A stretch of DNA of 64,000 nucleotides, taken from NCBI GenBank assembly GCA_028641055.1, contig CM054062.1, positions 22,886,536-22,950,535 of the forward strand. Direction: 5' to 3'. Position 1 is the stretch's first letter. The number at the start of each line of letters is the position of its first letter. Made by a program: the position numbers and the translations under genes. The stretch is from Alopecurus myosuroides. Taxonomy: Eukaryota > Streptophyta > Magnoliopsida > Poales > Poaceae. Shown here piece after piece: positions 1-11,976 of this stretch. Under the pieces are notes generated by a model. It had not been told where the DNA came from. It saw only the letters and a list, made by a program, of their open reading frames with translations, and did not search any database.

Positions 1-2238
1 TCCATTTGTTGCAATTTGAAATTATGAGAGGATGCATAATCAAGGAGGATACGGATGGACTCAAGGAGAGCCACGGGTGCGTAGGTTTCATCAAAGTCAA
101 TGCCTTCAACTTGGGTGTAACCTTGAGCAACCAATCTTGCCTTGTTCCTAATGACAATGCCATTCTCATCTTGCTTGTTCTTGAAAATCCATTTAGTGCC
201 AATAACATTGTGGCAATCCTTGGGCTTCTCAACCAATCTCCAAACTTTGTTGCGCTCAAAGTTATTGAGCTCATCATGCATAGCTTCAACCCAATCGGAG
301 TCCTCAAGAGCTTCATACACTTTCTTAGGCTCCACCATAGAGATATGAGCTTGATGCTCACAAAAATGAGCCAATTGCCTTCTTGTAGATCTTCTAGTTT
401 GAACATCCTCCAAGACCTTATCGTCTTGGGCATCAATTTGCTTCAAAGCTCTTCTTATCCTTTTGATGCGACGGGCTTCGATCTCCTCATTATTGCGAGG
501 AGGGATCACTTGATCATCTTGATCATTTGGGTCCCCATCTTGACCAACTTGGCCTTGATCATCATCATCATCATCAACAATATCTTCAATACTAGCTTCA
601 ACTTGAGGAGAGGATGAAGAGGATGCTTGATCTTGGCCTTGATCTTGACTCGCATTAGAGAGAGGAGTGGGTACGACTTGCGGAGTCACTTGATCAAAGA
701 GAGGATGGTCTTGAATATGTTCTTGGTTAGGTGTAATACTTGGCTCCTTGGCTTGATCTTCTAATGTAGAGGAGGGCTCCACTTGAGTAGAGCATAGTCC
801 TTCTCGAGTCACCATAAGGTGTCCCTCGATGGGGCGGAAAAATCCCACACCCATCCTTCCTATGGCTTCTTGAGGCATTTCAACATCTACATTAGACACA
901 TGAAATTGCGCCACTTGGGAGCCGTCATTTTCCTCGAAAACCACACTACAAGATTCTATGACAATCCGTGAGGCTTTGTCATAGACTCTATAAGTGTGGG
1001 ATTCGGCACCGTAACCAACAAAAATACCCTCAATAGTTTTGGATTGAAATTTCGACAACCTAATACCCTTGATCAAATAGAAGCACTTACAGCCGAATAC
1101 ACGGAAGTAGGAGACGTTGGGCTTGTTGCCGGTGAGGATCTCATATGGGTTCTTGTCCAAGCCTTTGCGGATGTAGAGGCGGTTGGAGGAGTGGCATGCG
1201 GTGGATATGGCCTCGGCCCATAAATATTGGGGAGAAGAGTACTCCGCCAACATGGTCCTTGCCATATCCAAGAGAGTGCGATTCTTCCTTTCGGCAACAC
1301 CATTTTGTTGAGGAGTGTAAGTGGCGGAGTATTGATGATGAATGCCTTCTTCACTAAGAAATTCATTCAATGTATAGTTCTTGAACTCCGAGCCATTATC
1401 ACTCCTAATAGCCATGATTTGCACATTGTGTTGATGTTGCACTTCGTTGGAGAAGTCGATGATGGTTTGTTGAGTTTCACTCTTGCACTTGAAGAAATAA
1501 ACCCAAGTGTATCTTGAATAATCGTCGACAATCACCAAACAATACTTCTTGCCGCCAAGACTTGCCTCGGGCACGGCACCAAAGAGATCAACATGGAGGA
1601 GCTCCAAGATCCTCTTATATGAGATAATAGTCTTGGCCTTGTGCATGATGTCATGCATCTTCCCTTCAACGCACGACCTACAAACGCGATCATTTGCAAA
1701 GGAAACATTTTCTTTTAGTACAACAATAAGGCCACCTTTGTGAAGACTTTGCAAAGTTCTCATGTTGACATGGGATAGGCGGAGATGCCACAACCATCCC
1801 AAGTCCGCCTTCCCGAAAAGACACATTGCTTGAGATTTGGTCGACTTCGAAAAATCCACCACAAACAACTCATTTTCAACATGTCCCACGTGAGCGACGT
1901 CAAGAGTCTTGCTCCTCAAAAGGACCACAATATCACCATCAAAAAAGACGGAAAAACCCATCTTTCCAAGAGAGTGGACGGAAAGTAAATTGTAACCAAG
2001 GGATTCGACAAGCATGACGTTCACGATAGTTATATCGGGAGCCACCACAACCTTGCCGAACCCGGATACCTTAGACTTGGACGAGTCCCCATAAGTGACG
2101 GTTGCTTGGATGTCATTTGGTCGCAACTCCGTCACTAGTTCTTTGCTTCCGGTCATATGATTAGTGCATCCACTATCAAGAATCCATTTAGTCCCACCGG
2201 AAGCATAGTCCTGCAAGAGATCATTGACTAGACTTAGG
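1..2238 (-). CDS. pol: Copia pol polyprotein, N-terminal 745 codons (partial)
   Basis: One frame stays open from about 2238 down to the window edge. In order it shows the aspartic protease motif (WILDSGCTNHMTG, near 2150), the GAG pre-integrase zinc finger (H-x-H..C-x2-C region, about 1790-1640), the integrase core beginning near 1590 with conserved D and DNGSEF (about 1390), a Ser/Asp/Gln-rich linker (about 800-420), and the start of the reverse transcriptase with the GTKWIFKNK and ARLVAQGYTQ motifs (about 210-110). The catalytic YVDD lies beyond the window. Gag ends at 2221 in a different frame, one base off from pol. Either a frameshift joins them or a single base was lost. It acts in reverse transcription and integration of the element. 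Confidence 0.88.
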
Positions 2239-4735
2239 ACCCGAGTTGGGTCCCTTCATGTTAGCAACAAGGGTCTTGGGAACCCAAATAGTGTAGCCAA
2301 TGAAACCCTCAATAGGACCAACACATTTAGCTTGCACAACACCATAATAATCAACATATAATAAATGGTGTGGATTGTTAGTTCCCGCGGAGGTGCTACG
2401 AGTAGTGTTGTCCCTAATGACAATGCTACCCGAAGCACCCTTTTGGTTCTTCTTCTTGTTGTTCTTCTTCTTGTTCTTCTTCTTGGCTATATAGCCAAGC
2501 CCTTGCTTACCCACTTGTTTCCTTGGAGCACTTAATTGTGGTCTAGCAATGACCGCATTAGGGCTAGGGGCAACCACTTGTGGGGTGGCTAACACAACCT
2601 TCTCAACTTGAGGGCTTTTGCCCTTGAGCCTTGCTAGCTCATCCTTCAACCTAGCATTTTCCTCAATAATATTTGCATGATCACAAGAAGAAGTAGAGGT
2701 GCTAGGATGGTTAGATTGAGTAAGTTGAGTTTGAAGTTGTTCATGCAACTCTTTGAGGGATGAGTGTTGGCTTTCCAAGGCTTTGTGAGCATTGGTTAGC
2801 TTTTCAAACTCCTCGGTTAGTTTACCATGACCAACCCCAAACTCGACTTTATCCTTTTTAGCCTTTTTATATTTAGCAATAGCAAGATCACGTTCCTTAA
2901 TGATTTTAGAGACAAGTTCATTATGGTTTGATTCAATAGATTCAAGTTCATCCTCTAGAGAAACTCTACCATCATGCTCTTCTTCAAGAGTCATTGAGAG
3001 GGATGCAATTTCATCCGCATCGCTTCTCTCAACCTCACCTTTCTTCTCAAGGGCCTCTCCCAATTGCCTCATGAGATGCTCAAAGTACTTCTTGGTCTCC
3101 CCTTGCATGTTAGATATAAAACGGTCCAAGGAGGCCCTTTCCTCTTCTTCTCTAAAACTAGCAATATGTTCTAGTTCGCTAGGGGTCTTAGAGTTAGGAG
3201 AAGATGATACCTCCGTGGCCTTAGCCATTAAGCACTTGGCATTGCGTTGAGGAAGATTTTCATTGGGGGATTCAAAGAGGGATGACGAAGATGGAGTGGA
3301 AGCAATAGCTAGAGCGGCCACTTCACTTGTTGTTTCTTCTTCTTCATCACTCCCGGAATCATACCCCTCTTGAGTCAAGAGCACAAACTTGGTGGGGGAT
3401 TTCTTGTTGAATGGTTTCTTCTTGAAGTGAGGTTTCTTGTATTCAACCTTGGACTTGTCCTTGCAAATGATCTTGCCACTATGGTGTTCTCTATTCTCGT
3501 AGGGGCACTCCGCAATGAAGTGATGCTTGTCTTGGCAATTGAAGAAAGACCTCACCTTTTGAGCTCCATCGTTTCCATAGCGAGACCTTGTCTTTTCCTC
3601 AACAAATTTCTTGCCCTTGGGAGGATTGCTCCAAAACTTTTGCACAGTGAGGGCGATGAGATCCTTTAGGACGGGATCATAGTCTTGTTCCTTCAAGGGA
3701 GGCAATGCCTCTTCTCCATCTTCTTCATTCTCAACCTCTCTTGACAACACCTTAGCCTTCAAAGCAACGGATGCTCCTTGATCAATTCCAATGGCTCTAG
3801 CACGGTTGTCAAGAGCATTCTTGGTTTGCACTTTGTAGGAGCACAATTCTTGCATCACTTGAGTTGAGGTCATGGAGGAGAAATCATGTCTTCCTTGAAT
3901 GCTCTTCAAGTCCGTGCCCTCAAAAGGCATCACGGCAATCATGTACTTCCTCTTGATCCAAGCATCATCAATATACGTTGCACCCACACTAAAGAAGGCG
4001 GTGGCAAGAGTTTTGAGTCTTCGATACATGTCAACATGATCTTCTCCATCACGCATGAAGAACCCTTCGGCCTCATTGGTCAAGGCATCATATCGATTTC
4101 TTTGCATGCTCTCATTCCCAACAAACATGATGACAAGAGCATCCCATGTTTCTTTGGCGGTGGAGAAGTGTTGAAGATGCGGCATGTGGTTGGGGCCCAC
4201 GGCTTGTTGAAGGATGGACAAGGTGGTGTAGTTGAGTTGGCAATCTACGGCCTCTCTTTGTGAGATTCTTGGGATCAAATGGCTTGTATCCGTCACGAGT
4301 GATCCTCCAAAGATCTATACAAGAAGAGTTCAAGTGAGTCTCCATGTAGTATTGCCATTCACAAAAAGAATAAGCATCAATTTTAGGTGGATCTCCTCAA
4401 GGGATTATGTGAGGATGTGGTACGGGAGGATCGGGAGAATAACTTCCGGGAACGGCATGAAATCCTCCACTTCCTTCCGTACTAGACTTAGCGGATTGTT
4501 CGGCGGAAGCATTTTTATGTGGTTCACCATCTACCCCTTTCTTGGCTCCCTCCGGTTCTTCCGGAGGGGATGAGTCGACCACCTCTGGTCCTTTGGCTTT
4601 GAGGAGTGTTGTCATGAGTTGACGCAACTCATCAAATTTAGTGTCTATGGATGAGGTCAATGATTCTCTCAAAGCATTGAGATCATCCATGGTCACATTG
4701 CCATCGGACGGAGCGTCAACCAACTCATCTCCCAT
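2221..4735 (-). pseudogene. gag: Copia gag, broken
   Basis: The capsid gene starts at 4735 with an acidic N-terminal segment of 112 codons. It is interrupted by TGA at 4397-4399, probably a CGA to TGA change because the following codons continue the same Gag frame. A second break near 4258-4262 shifts the frame where the next open stretch (4296-2221, 691 codons) takes over. The conserved Retrotran_gag_2/UBN2 region follows, then Glu/Lys-rich coiled coil, then a basic Lys/Asn tract near the C-terminus. The zinc knuckle near 3540 reads FFNCQDKHHFIAEC. The first cysteine of the usual C-x2-C-x4-H-x4-C appears to be Phe, so RNA binding would also be impaired. Confidence 0.85.
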
Positions 4736-4775
4736 ACTTAAACTCTTAGGCGGTTAAGCCCGATAGAAGAGCCGA

Positions 4776-4788
4776 GGCTCTGATACCA
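4776..4788 (-). other. Copia primer-binding site
   Basis: On the minus strand TGGTATCAGAGCC lies two bases inside the 5' LTR. This is the standard complement of the 3' end of initiator methionine tRNA used by many plant Copia elements. Confidence 0.88.
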
Positions 4789-5489
4789 ATTGAAAGTAAA
4801 GTATGGGCACCTAGAGGGGGGGGGTGAATAGGTGCTACGACCAATTTTAATTTTTCTTAAAGTTTAGGCTTGACAAGAAGGTAAATTCTCTAGATAGTGC
4901 AACTAGTGGTGAATTTACCTATATGACAAGGCAAGCAATTAATGCAACAAGTACGAGTAAGTAAAGAGAGGGAGGAACGAGGTAACCGATGGAAGCACAC
5001 GGAGACACGATGTATTCCCGAGTTCCTCCTTGTTAAGGGAGTACGTCTCGTTGGAGGGGTGTGAGCTCGCCACAAAGGCCTACTCAATGCCACAAAGGCC
5101 TCACCCTATTCTCCGATGAACTCCGCCACAAAGGCCTAGTTCACCTTCCACTATTGAACCCCTTTGAGGCGGGGATCGAATCCTTTACAAACAACTTGGG
5201 GCACACACCCACAACAAAATTGGGGGCTCTCAACTCTTCTTGAATCACCAACAAGTATCAAGAAGCCTAGGTTCTCCACAAGAGGAAACCCTAGGCTAGA
5301 TCCCTCAAGCTAGAGAGGGGGAAATGAAGAACGGCTCGGTGAAGATGTAGATCGGGGCCTTCTCCTTCAATCCTCCAAAGATCTTCAAGATTGGGTGGAG
5401 GGATTGGGAGTAATGAGAGATTTGGTGAGTTCTTAAATGCTCATAAATGCTAAGGGGAAGAACTAGATCTTGGGGAAGAAGAGGAGGGG

Positions 5490-5498
5490 TATTTATAG
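5490..5498 (-). promoter_or_regulatory. TATA box of the Copia LTR
   Basis: The minus strand reads CTATAAATACC here, with CT-rich sequence just downstream. It is the best U3/R promoter candidate in this LTR. Confidence 0.6.
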
Positions 5499-5535
5499 CC
5501 CCTCCTCACAACTAGTCGTTGTGCAGGAAAAAGGG

Positions 5536-5925
5536 GACCGGAATATCCGGGCTGCTCTCTCCACGCAGTCCAGCAGATCTGAACCGGATTATCCGGCTGC
5601 TCTGGAATAATCCGGTTCAAATAATCCGGCTCACTCCAGTGAGCAAATCTTCCAGTCCTTAGACAATTTCGCGCAGTACCCGGAATATCCGGCTCGAGAT
5701 GAAAAATCCGGATCAAATAATCCGGTTCACTCCAGTGAGCAAAACTTCCAGTCCTTAGCCATTTTCGCGCACCTTCATCAGCACCCGGAATATCCGGCTC
5801 GAGATGAAAAATCCGGATTGAATAATCCGGCTCACTCCAGTACGAAATATGGACTGAAAAATGCCAACCCGGAATATCCGGTCTGCTCCGAATAATCCGG
5901 TTTCCAATATTCCGGTTGGGTTCTG
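5536..5925 (-). repeat. Imperfect tandem repeats in Copia U3, CCGGAT/ATCCGG palindromes
   Basis: At least two units of roughly 100 bp repeat in tandem. Each has AATAATCCGG(C/T)TCACTCCAGTGAG, then CTTCCAGTCCTTAG, then CCCGGAATATCCGGCTCG, and a third degenerate unit follows. The recurring core is ATCCGG flanked by AATA, often as a palindrome. U3 tandem repeats are often enhancer-like in LTR elements. Any binding protein is unknown. Confidence 0.75.
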
Positions 5926-6075
5926 TCCAAAAACTCTCAGGCCAATCTTCACTGACATTACGGTGATCGATGCCGATGTTAAGTATAACACCTGCACGCT
6001 TAACACCTTGATAAATAATGTACTTAGTATTGTTAACTAATACACAAAACACTGGGAAAACGAAATGCACTTTCA

Positions 6076-6862
6076 CAAATGTTGGGTATTAAGTTGCAAG
6101 CAACAGATAATCGTAGTAAGCAAAGTGTGTAATGTAAACAATAACATCATCCTTAGACAAAGCATTGTTGTTTTCTCCCTAATGGCAACAGCACATCCTT
6201 CATGCGTCACGTTTCTGTCACTCGAGCACAGATGCAAAGGAGGCATGAACCCACTATCAAGCATAAATACTCCCTCTTGGAGTTACTAGCATCTACTTGG
6301 CCAGAGCATCTACTAATAACGGAGAGCATGCAAGATCATAAATAACATATGCATGAAGATAACATGATAGATTGATAATAAAAATACATAACATTCAACA
6401 TTCATCGGATCCCAGCAAACACAACATGTAGCATTACATAAAGATGATCTCGATCATGTTAGGCAGCTCATAAGATCTAAACATGAGGCACACAGTGGAG
6501 ATAACGACCATCTATCTACTGCTATGGACCCGTAGTCTCGGGATCAACTACTCACGCATCACTTCGGAGGAGGCCATGGTGGTGTAGACCCCTCCGGTGC
6601 TGATTTCCCCCTCCGGCAGGGTGCCGGGGAGAGCTCTAGAACCTTCTGATCTCGGGATGACGATGACGGTGGCCTCAGGTATTTCTCAGATAAAAGTGAT
6701 ATATCTCCAGGGTTTTGCCTCAGGGGGGTGAATAGGCAAAAGGGTAGAGGCGATGGAGGCCTGGGGGGGCCACACCACCCCCTGGCGCGGCCAAGGGGGG
6801 ACCGCGCCGCCCTGTGGGCCCCCTGAGGCCCCTTCCGGGTCTCTTCGGGACTCCGTGGAACC
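6076..6862 (-). mobile_element. Body of a TGATACG-type LTR, reversed and truncated
   Basis: Read on the minus strand this resembles the middle of a widespread Pooideae LTR: a GC-rich leader, then a stretch about starting the day after a 'GCTGCCTAACATGATC' block and 'GGGATCCGATGAATGTTGAA'. The Copia LTR cuts it on one side at 6076. A forward TGATACG LTR start at 6863 cuts it on the other. No coding sequence is visible. Confidence 0.55.
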
Positions 6863-9800
6863 TGATACGTCTCTAACGTATCTATAATTTCTAATGTTCC
6901 ATGTTGATATTATGCCAGTTGCTACATGTTTTCCGTATGTTTTCCTACGTTTTCTTACGTTTTCCGGGACTAATCTATTATCAGGTCACTTCTTATGTGC
7001 TTTATGGTTGGATCTTATCATACTTGTGTGGGACAGAGACACGCTCCATTTTCATTGCTTAGAACACTCTAGTTTTCATTCTTACTGTTCTGTGAGTGTT
7101 CACTTTTTGCTAGTACTGCGTTCAGCTCTTGTTTTCATTGCATCTCTTATTCAGAGCTGTTAGTTTTAGTAGTGTTATGTGAGTACTCTCATGTTTGCTG
7201 TAGCATGTAGAGAATTTTTGTTAAAACATATCTTGTATGGTGCTTTTTGGGAAAAGAAACTACTGCTTGAGGTAGAATTTATAACGGTGCACGTAGAAGC
7301 TTGTATAGACTGTGGCTAGAACTTTTTCATGTCATGCTAGATGTTATTTTTGTTTTAAAGACTTGTGGTTATTGAGTAGAATGGTTAGACTCAAATATCT
7401 GGGAGTGTTTAATGTGCCATTGAAAGAATCATGAGTTGTTCTTGTCATATTGAAGCATAAATTTGCGTTATTCTCCTTTGAATGTTTTATTTGGTTGACT
7501 TGGCGCATGCTCACACTATGTTTATGACTATGAACCAGTCACTAATAGCCTCTATGATCATTTAGTTTTAGAATTTGTGGTACCACTTATGTTTTTATTA
7601 ATGATGTTTATGTCGCTATGCATGATTATGGCTCTTATGCTCTCTTGATTTGTCGCTCCCAGTCTTTTGCTAGCCTCCACCTGTACTGAGTATGGAATTC
7701 TACTCGTGCATCCAACTCCCTAAAACCAAAGTTTTTCCATTGTTTCCACCATACCTACCTACATGTGGTATTTAACTTCCACTCCAAGTAAATTGCTCAT
7801 GTGCTACCTGTAAAACTTTCAAAAATTACTCATGTTTTGTGTTCCTGTTTTTGCTCATGAGGACGTAAATAGAGAATCTTTATCTCACTTGTTGATTGGA
7901 TTTCACACCCTCGACTAGTGGCTTCGTTCTCTTATCCAATTAATAGAAGAGCTGGCAGCGGGGTGCCCAGGCCCAAATTAATACACACAAAATCTCTTCA
8001 CTATTTTCCCCCTGATTTATCAGTCAAAGCATAATTGTGTAAACAAAAGAGAAAGAGGGATGACCTTCTACACCAGTTGCGTCCTTCATACGGGAGCCGC
8101 TCTTGTGAAATCTAGTTGGCTTGTGACACACTGTATTTTCAGTTTACCATTCGTTGACATTAGCATACATCTCCCAAAATATAGACACTCCTCCATGGTA
8201 TGTATTGTTGGCAGGCACCCGAGGATTCGGTTAGCCATGGTTTGTGTAAGATGGATGGGAGGAGTGTAAAACTTTTAATACCTCTTTTTAAAAAAAATAA
8301 AAGCTCTAGCACATGAGTGATCCATGCTTTTCTCTGCGAAGGGCTTTTCTTTTACTTTTATGTTGAGTCTCCATCTTCTAACTTTATGCGCGGTTGAGAG
8401 AGCATTTTTTCCATTCTGATTTTTATGTGCATTTGTCCCAGAAACATTATTAATTTATTCATGATGTGTTATTGCTAGTTCTATAACTATTTGTTCTAGC
8501 CCTCCTCATGAACTTTGAAGGTGTCCTGGCATTTATGTTTTGCCCCACTCTTAAGGACTAGTGAAATATCACTTTGTCATGCTTTCTCTATACTCGAAAC
8601 AAACGTATATGTTTCTTTGAATTGTTATTCATGATCTTTTATTTGAGTTACTTCTCATGATGCAAATTGATTGCTATGCTTTATTATTAAATTTCTATTT
8701 ATCATGTATGTGTTTAAAGTTCTATGATCTCAGCTTGCACATGCTTTTACATAATGATGATCAAGTTTATGTTAGTAGCATGTCATCTTAGAAATTATTT
8801 GTTTTTATCCTTTACCTACTCGAGGACGAGTAGGAACTAAGCTTGGGGATGCTTGATACGTCTCCAACGTATCTATAATTTTTTATGTTCCATGTTGATA
8901 TTATGCCAGTTGCTACATGTTTTCTGTATGTTTTCCTACGTTTTCTTACGTTTTCCGGGACCAGCCTATTAACAAGATGCCAAGTGCCAGTTCCCTGTTT
9001 TCTGCTGTTTTTTATTTCAAAAAAGTTGTTCTGGAAATATTCTCGGAATTGGACCCCACGAATCCTGAAGTTCCAATTTCCCCAGAAGCATCCAGAAGTC
9101 TGAAGAGGATTCGAAGACGAGCACCAGGGGGCCCTCACCATAGCCAGGCGCGACCCCCCATTGGCCACTCCTGTGGGTGGTGAGGCCACCCTGGTGGCCC
9201 ACCGACGTCGCCCTTTCGCCCATATATACCCCCCGATGCATAAACCCTAGCAGAATCGGCGAAATTCCACTAAACCTTCAGTAGCCGCCGTCATCGTCAA
9301 CCCAAATTTTGGGGGACAGATCTCTGTTCTGGCACCCTGCCGGGACGGGGAAGTTCCTCCGGAAGCCATCTTCATCTCCATCGCCGTTGTTGTCTCGTAT
9401 GATGAGGAGGGAGTAGTTCTCCCTCGAGGCTGAGGTCTCTACCGGTAGCTATGTGGTTCATCTCTCTCTCCCATAGTGTGATCTATATGTGATCGTGAGC
9501 TTTGTAATCTAGTTGAATAAGTAGATGTTACTCTTCATCTTGAGCTACTCTAGTGTTTTATTAATATGAACTTTGGAGTCACCTTGTCCTAGGGCGCTCA
9601 TAGTGACAGCGTGGGGTTAACTAGTCATGGGAATGCTTACTTTAAGGAATGCTTTTTGCAGCCCTACGCAATGATTAGTGTTTGTTATCCAACCGGAGAG
9701 GGCTAAGAGTAGGATAGTGAAGAGAAGATATTTAGTTATTCCATTACATGATCATTGTTGAGAGTGTCCACTAGTGAAAGTAGGATCCTAGGCCTTGTTT

Positions 9801-10152
9801 CCAAGCATTGAAACACCATTTTTCGCATGTTCTGCTACATGTTTGCTTGCTGCCATATTTATTTTAGATTGCTATTATTACTTATAACCATCCATATTAC
9901 TGGCATTTCACTATCTCTTCGCCAACCTAGTGCACATATATACCTAACAAGTATATTGGGTGTGTTGGGGACACAAGAGACTTCTTGTATCTTAATTGCA
10001 GGGTTGCTTGAGAGGGATATCTTTGACCTCTACCTCCCTGAGTTCGATAAACCTTGGGTGATCCACTTAAGGGAAACTTGCTGCTGTTCTACAAACCTAT
10101 GCACTTGGAGGCCCAACACTGTCTACAAGAATAGAAGCGTGCGTAGACATCA
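6863..10152 (+). mobile_element. Non-coding LTR-element remnant with TGATACG LTR
   Basis: A 125-bp copy of an LTR start (6863-6988, TGATACGTCTC...) is followed by about 1.87 kb of AT-rich, non-coding internal sequence. A polypurine-like AGCTTGGGGATGC (8840-8852) comes next, then a full LTR at 8854-10152. The first LTR is truncated and jumps straight into the internal 3' region, so the element is a deletion derivative. No gag or pol remains. The family resembles Triticeae Gypsy elements, but I cannot assign a name with certainty. Confidence 0.65.
8854..10152 (+). repeat. LTR, TGATACG type, 1299 bp
   Basis: It begins TGATACGTCTCCAACGTATC directly after the purine tract and ends ...GTAGACATCA. 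Internal sequence includes the 5'-leader-like segment with CCGTCATCGTC and a stretch ending in ACTTGGAGGCCCAACACTG. The first 125 bp are nearly identical to 6863-6988. Confidence 0.65.
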
Positions 10153-10391
10153 TAACCTCCAGGATTTCTAAGACTTCTGGACTTTGAATTTTCCAATTCT
10201 GGAAATATTTTCAGAGCAACTTTTCTGAAACTAAAAACAGCAGTAAACAGGGAACTGGCTCTGTGGCATCTTGTCAATAGGTTAGTCTGGAAAATCGATA
10301 AAAATGACATAAAGTGTATAGCAAACATGTAGGAAATAACATGAAAACAACATGGAACATCAGAAATGAGGGATACGTTTACGACGTATCA
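10153..10391 (-). repeat. Truncated related LTR start in opposite orientation
   Basis: The reverse complement from 10391 begins TGATACGTCGTAAACGTATC. It aligns, with clear divergence, to the first ~215 bp of the LTR at 8854, including CAGTTCCCTGTTT and GCTGTTTTT. With the forward LTR it makes a fold-back pair. Confidence 0.65.
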
Positions 10392-10563
10392 GTACCCTTC
10401 TCCTTGGTCCTATGACAATATCATGGACATACACCTGCACATTTTTTCCAATTTGATCATGCAATAATTTATGCATGCATCTCTGATAAGTGGCACCGAC
10501 ATTTCTCAAACCAAAGGTCATAACACGATATCAATAAGCCCGGTATGGGGTAATAAAGGCAGT
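10392..10563 (-). pseudogene. Gypsy reverse transcriptase relic (172 bp)
   Basis: The minus strand encodes a stretch matching the Gypsy RT core: TAFITP, then MTFGLRNVGATYQR, then VYVHDIV. The active-site YVDD is YVHD here. Only this piece of the domain remains and no other pol segment is adjacent. Confidence 0.75.
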
Positions 10564-11976
10564 CTACACAAATTCTTTCCCTGTATGTTATCTGATTTTT
10601 ATTTTCTGATTTCTTGTTATTTTGTGTAATCTGATGATATGATGTGGTCATGTCTTATTTTGATTTTTCTGTACTCTATTTCCCACTTTTACTTCTGTGA
10701 TTTCTGTGCATCAGTATTGTGTGCTAGTAAAAAATAGTTGCAGCATGGACGATCATGTATTGGAGCAGCGGTACCAACCACGTACTGGAGCTGCACCCTA
10801 GACGATCCACCAGATCCCCCCCCGCGCATCTCCCTTGGCACCAAATGGCAGCAGGAAGTGGGTGAATTCCCCACGTGACTAGCAGGGATCCCTAGTGCTT
10901 AGGGAAATTGGGGGTGGGGTTTTCTTTCCCTGGGTATATTAGCCGCTGCTACCAAATGAGCCCTCAGCGGAGCCCTAAAATTTCATCCTCCCGCAGGAGC
11001 GCTTTTTTTCGCGTAACCACGCTTCCGCGCACGCCTACGCGCGCTTTACGCTTAATCGCTCCGCCTAATCCCGCGCAGCGCTAAATGTCACGCTTAGGCC
11101 CGAAACGGAGCGGGATGCCTCCGCCTCGCTCAATTTTTCGCTTAAGCGGAGAAAAGCGTACGCTTTTTTGAACGTTGGTACTATAGTATAGTATAGCGGC
11201 TGCATCTCAATCACAAGGATCAGAGTTGCGACCTCTATCCTTTCTCATGGATGTGTTTCAACTTGCAACCATTCGAATCTTAGTGGATCCAAAAACAGGA
11301 ATCGGAAGTTGCTACTCGCCGGTGCTTATAGGGTTAGGGTTGGCGCAGAAGGACTCGCCCCAACCCTAGCTGGTCCAAGGGGCAGGGCGAGGAACAGGGG
11401 ACTGGCGCGTACTGGCAAAGCGTCCGAGAAGATACCGCCGGAGCGGAGCAGGCAAGCACGTCGGAGGAAGCCAGCGAATGTAACTATTCAAACCAGCAAA
11501 TCCTAGGGGATGCTTCCAGTGGCGGAACGGCGCACGAGGGACAAGCTCGAAGGTTCGAGTTCAAACTCACCTTCGGAAGGAAGAGTCCGCTGCGGCGTCG
11601 CTTGCTCCGTGCTCCCCCGCAGGCGACGCGCCGAGACCCTGAGAGATACCACGACGACGACGAAGGTGGAATAGATTTTGGAGGCGGCAGCTGATGCGCC
11701 TAGAAGCTTACAGACGGATTGGTCTTTACTCTTTCGGATGGGGATCGCCGTCCAAATCGCCTAGCCAGCCCGATCGGACGGCTACCAGTGGCCGGCACGG
11801 TCAAACATATTTTAACTCACTGCGGATGGGCCCCACCTGTCGGCCCCTCACTCCCATCCTCCCCCACTCTTCTCCTTGTCAGTTCCGGCCGAGACGCCCT
11901 GCCGCCGTTGAGCGCCCGCCGCCACGGGAATCCCCGGCGCACCGCGAGCAAATCGCGCTCTAGGTCGGAGGAGGCG
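10564..11976. other. Intergenic sequence upstream of the SNRNP25-like gene
   Basis: No convincing gene. A segment at about 10998-11170 is rich in CGCTT/AAGCG motifs (GCGCTTTTTTTCGCG near the left, CGCTTAAGCGGAGAAAAGCG near the right) and looks like a degraded MITE-type fold-back. The last 280 bp, GC-rich and CT-rich, probably hold the promoter and 5' UTR of the downstream gene. I see no clear TATA box. Confidence 0.45.

Larger units (their letters stand above)
1..6075 (-). mobile_element. Copia LTR retrotransposon, SIRE/Maximus-like, 5' part
   Basis: The element reads on the minus strand: 5' LTR (6075-4791), PBS, gag, then pol running off the window at position 1. The large gag with a coiled-coil half, followed by a pol in the order protease, integrase, reverse transcriptase, is the Copia order and resembles the SIRE/Maximus group. 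The 3' half and 3' LTR are outside the window, so the target-site duplication cannot be confirmed. The 5 bp next to the LTR is CAAAT (6076-6080). Gag is disabled by a stop and a frameshift, so this copy cannot make a normal Gag. Confidence 0.9.
4791..6075 (-). repeat. Copia 5' LTR, 1285 bp
   Basis: Read on the minus strand it begins TGAAAGTGCA (6075) and ends TTACTTTCA (4791), giving 7-bp terminal inverted repeats TGAAAGT/ACTTTCA next to the PBS. It contains a TATA box, a run of nine G (plus strand) near the downstream end, and a block of repeated CCGGAT-type motifs in the U3 half. Confidence 0.85.

Noticed and set aside
5620..5850. CRISPR-like spaced repeats in the Copia LTR
   Set aside because: Units are imperfect ~100-bp tandem repeats in a plant LTR; not direct repeats with unique spacers.
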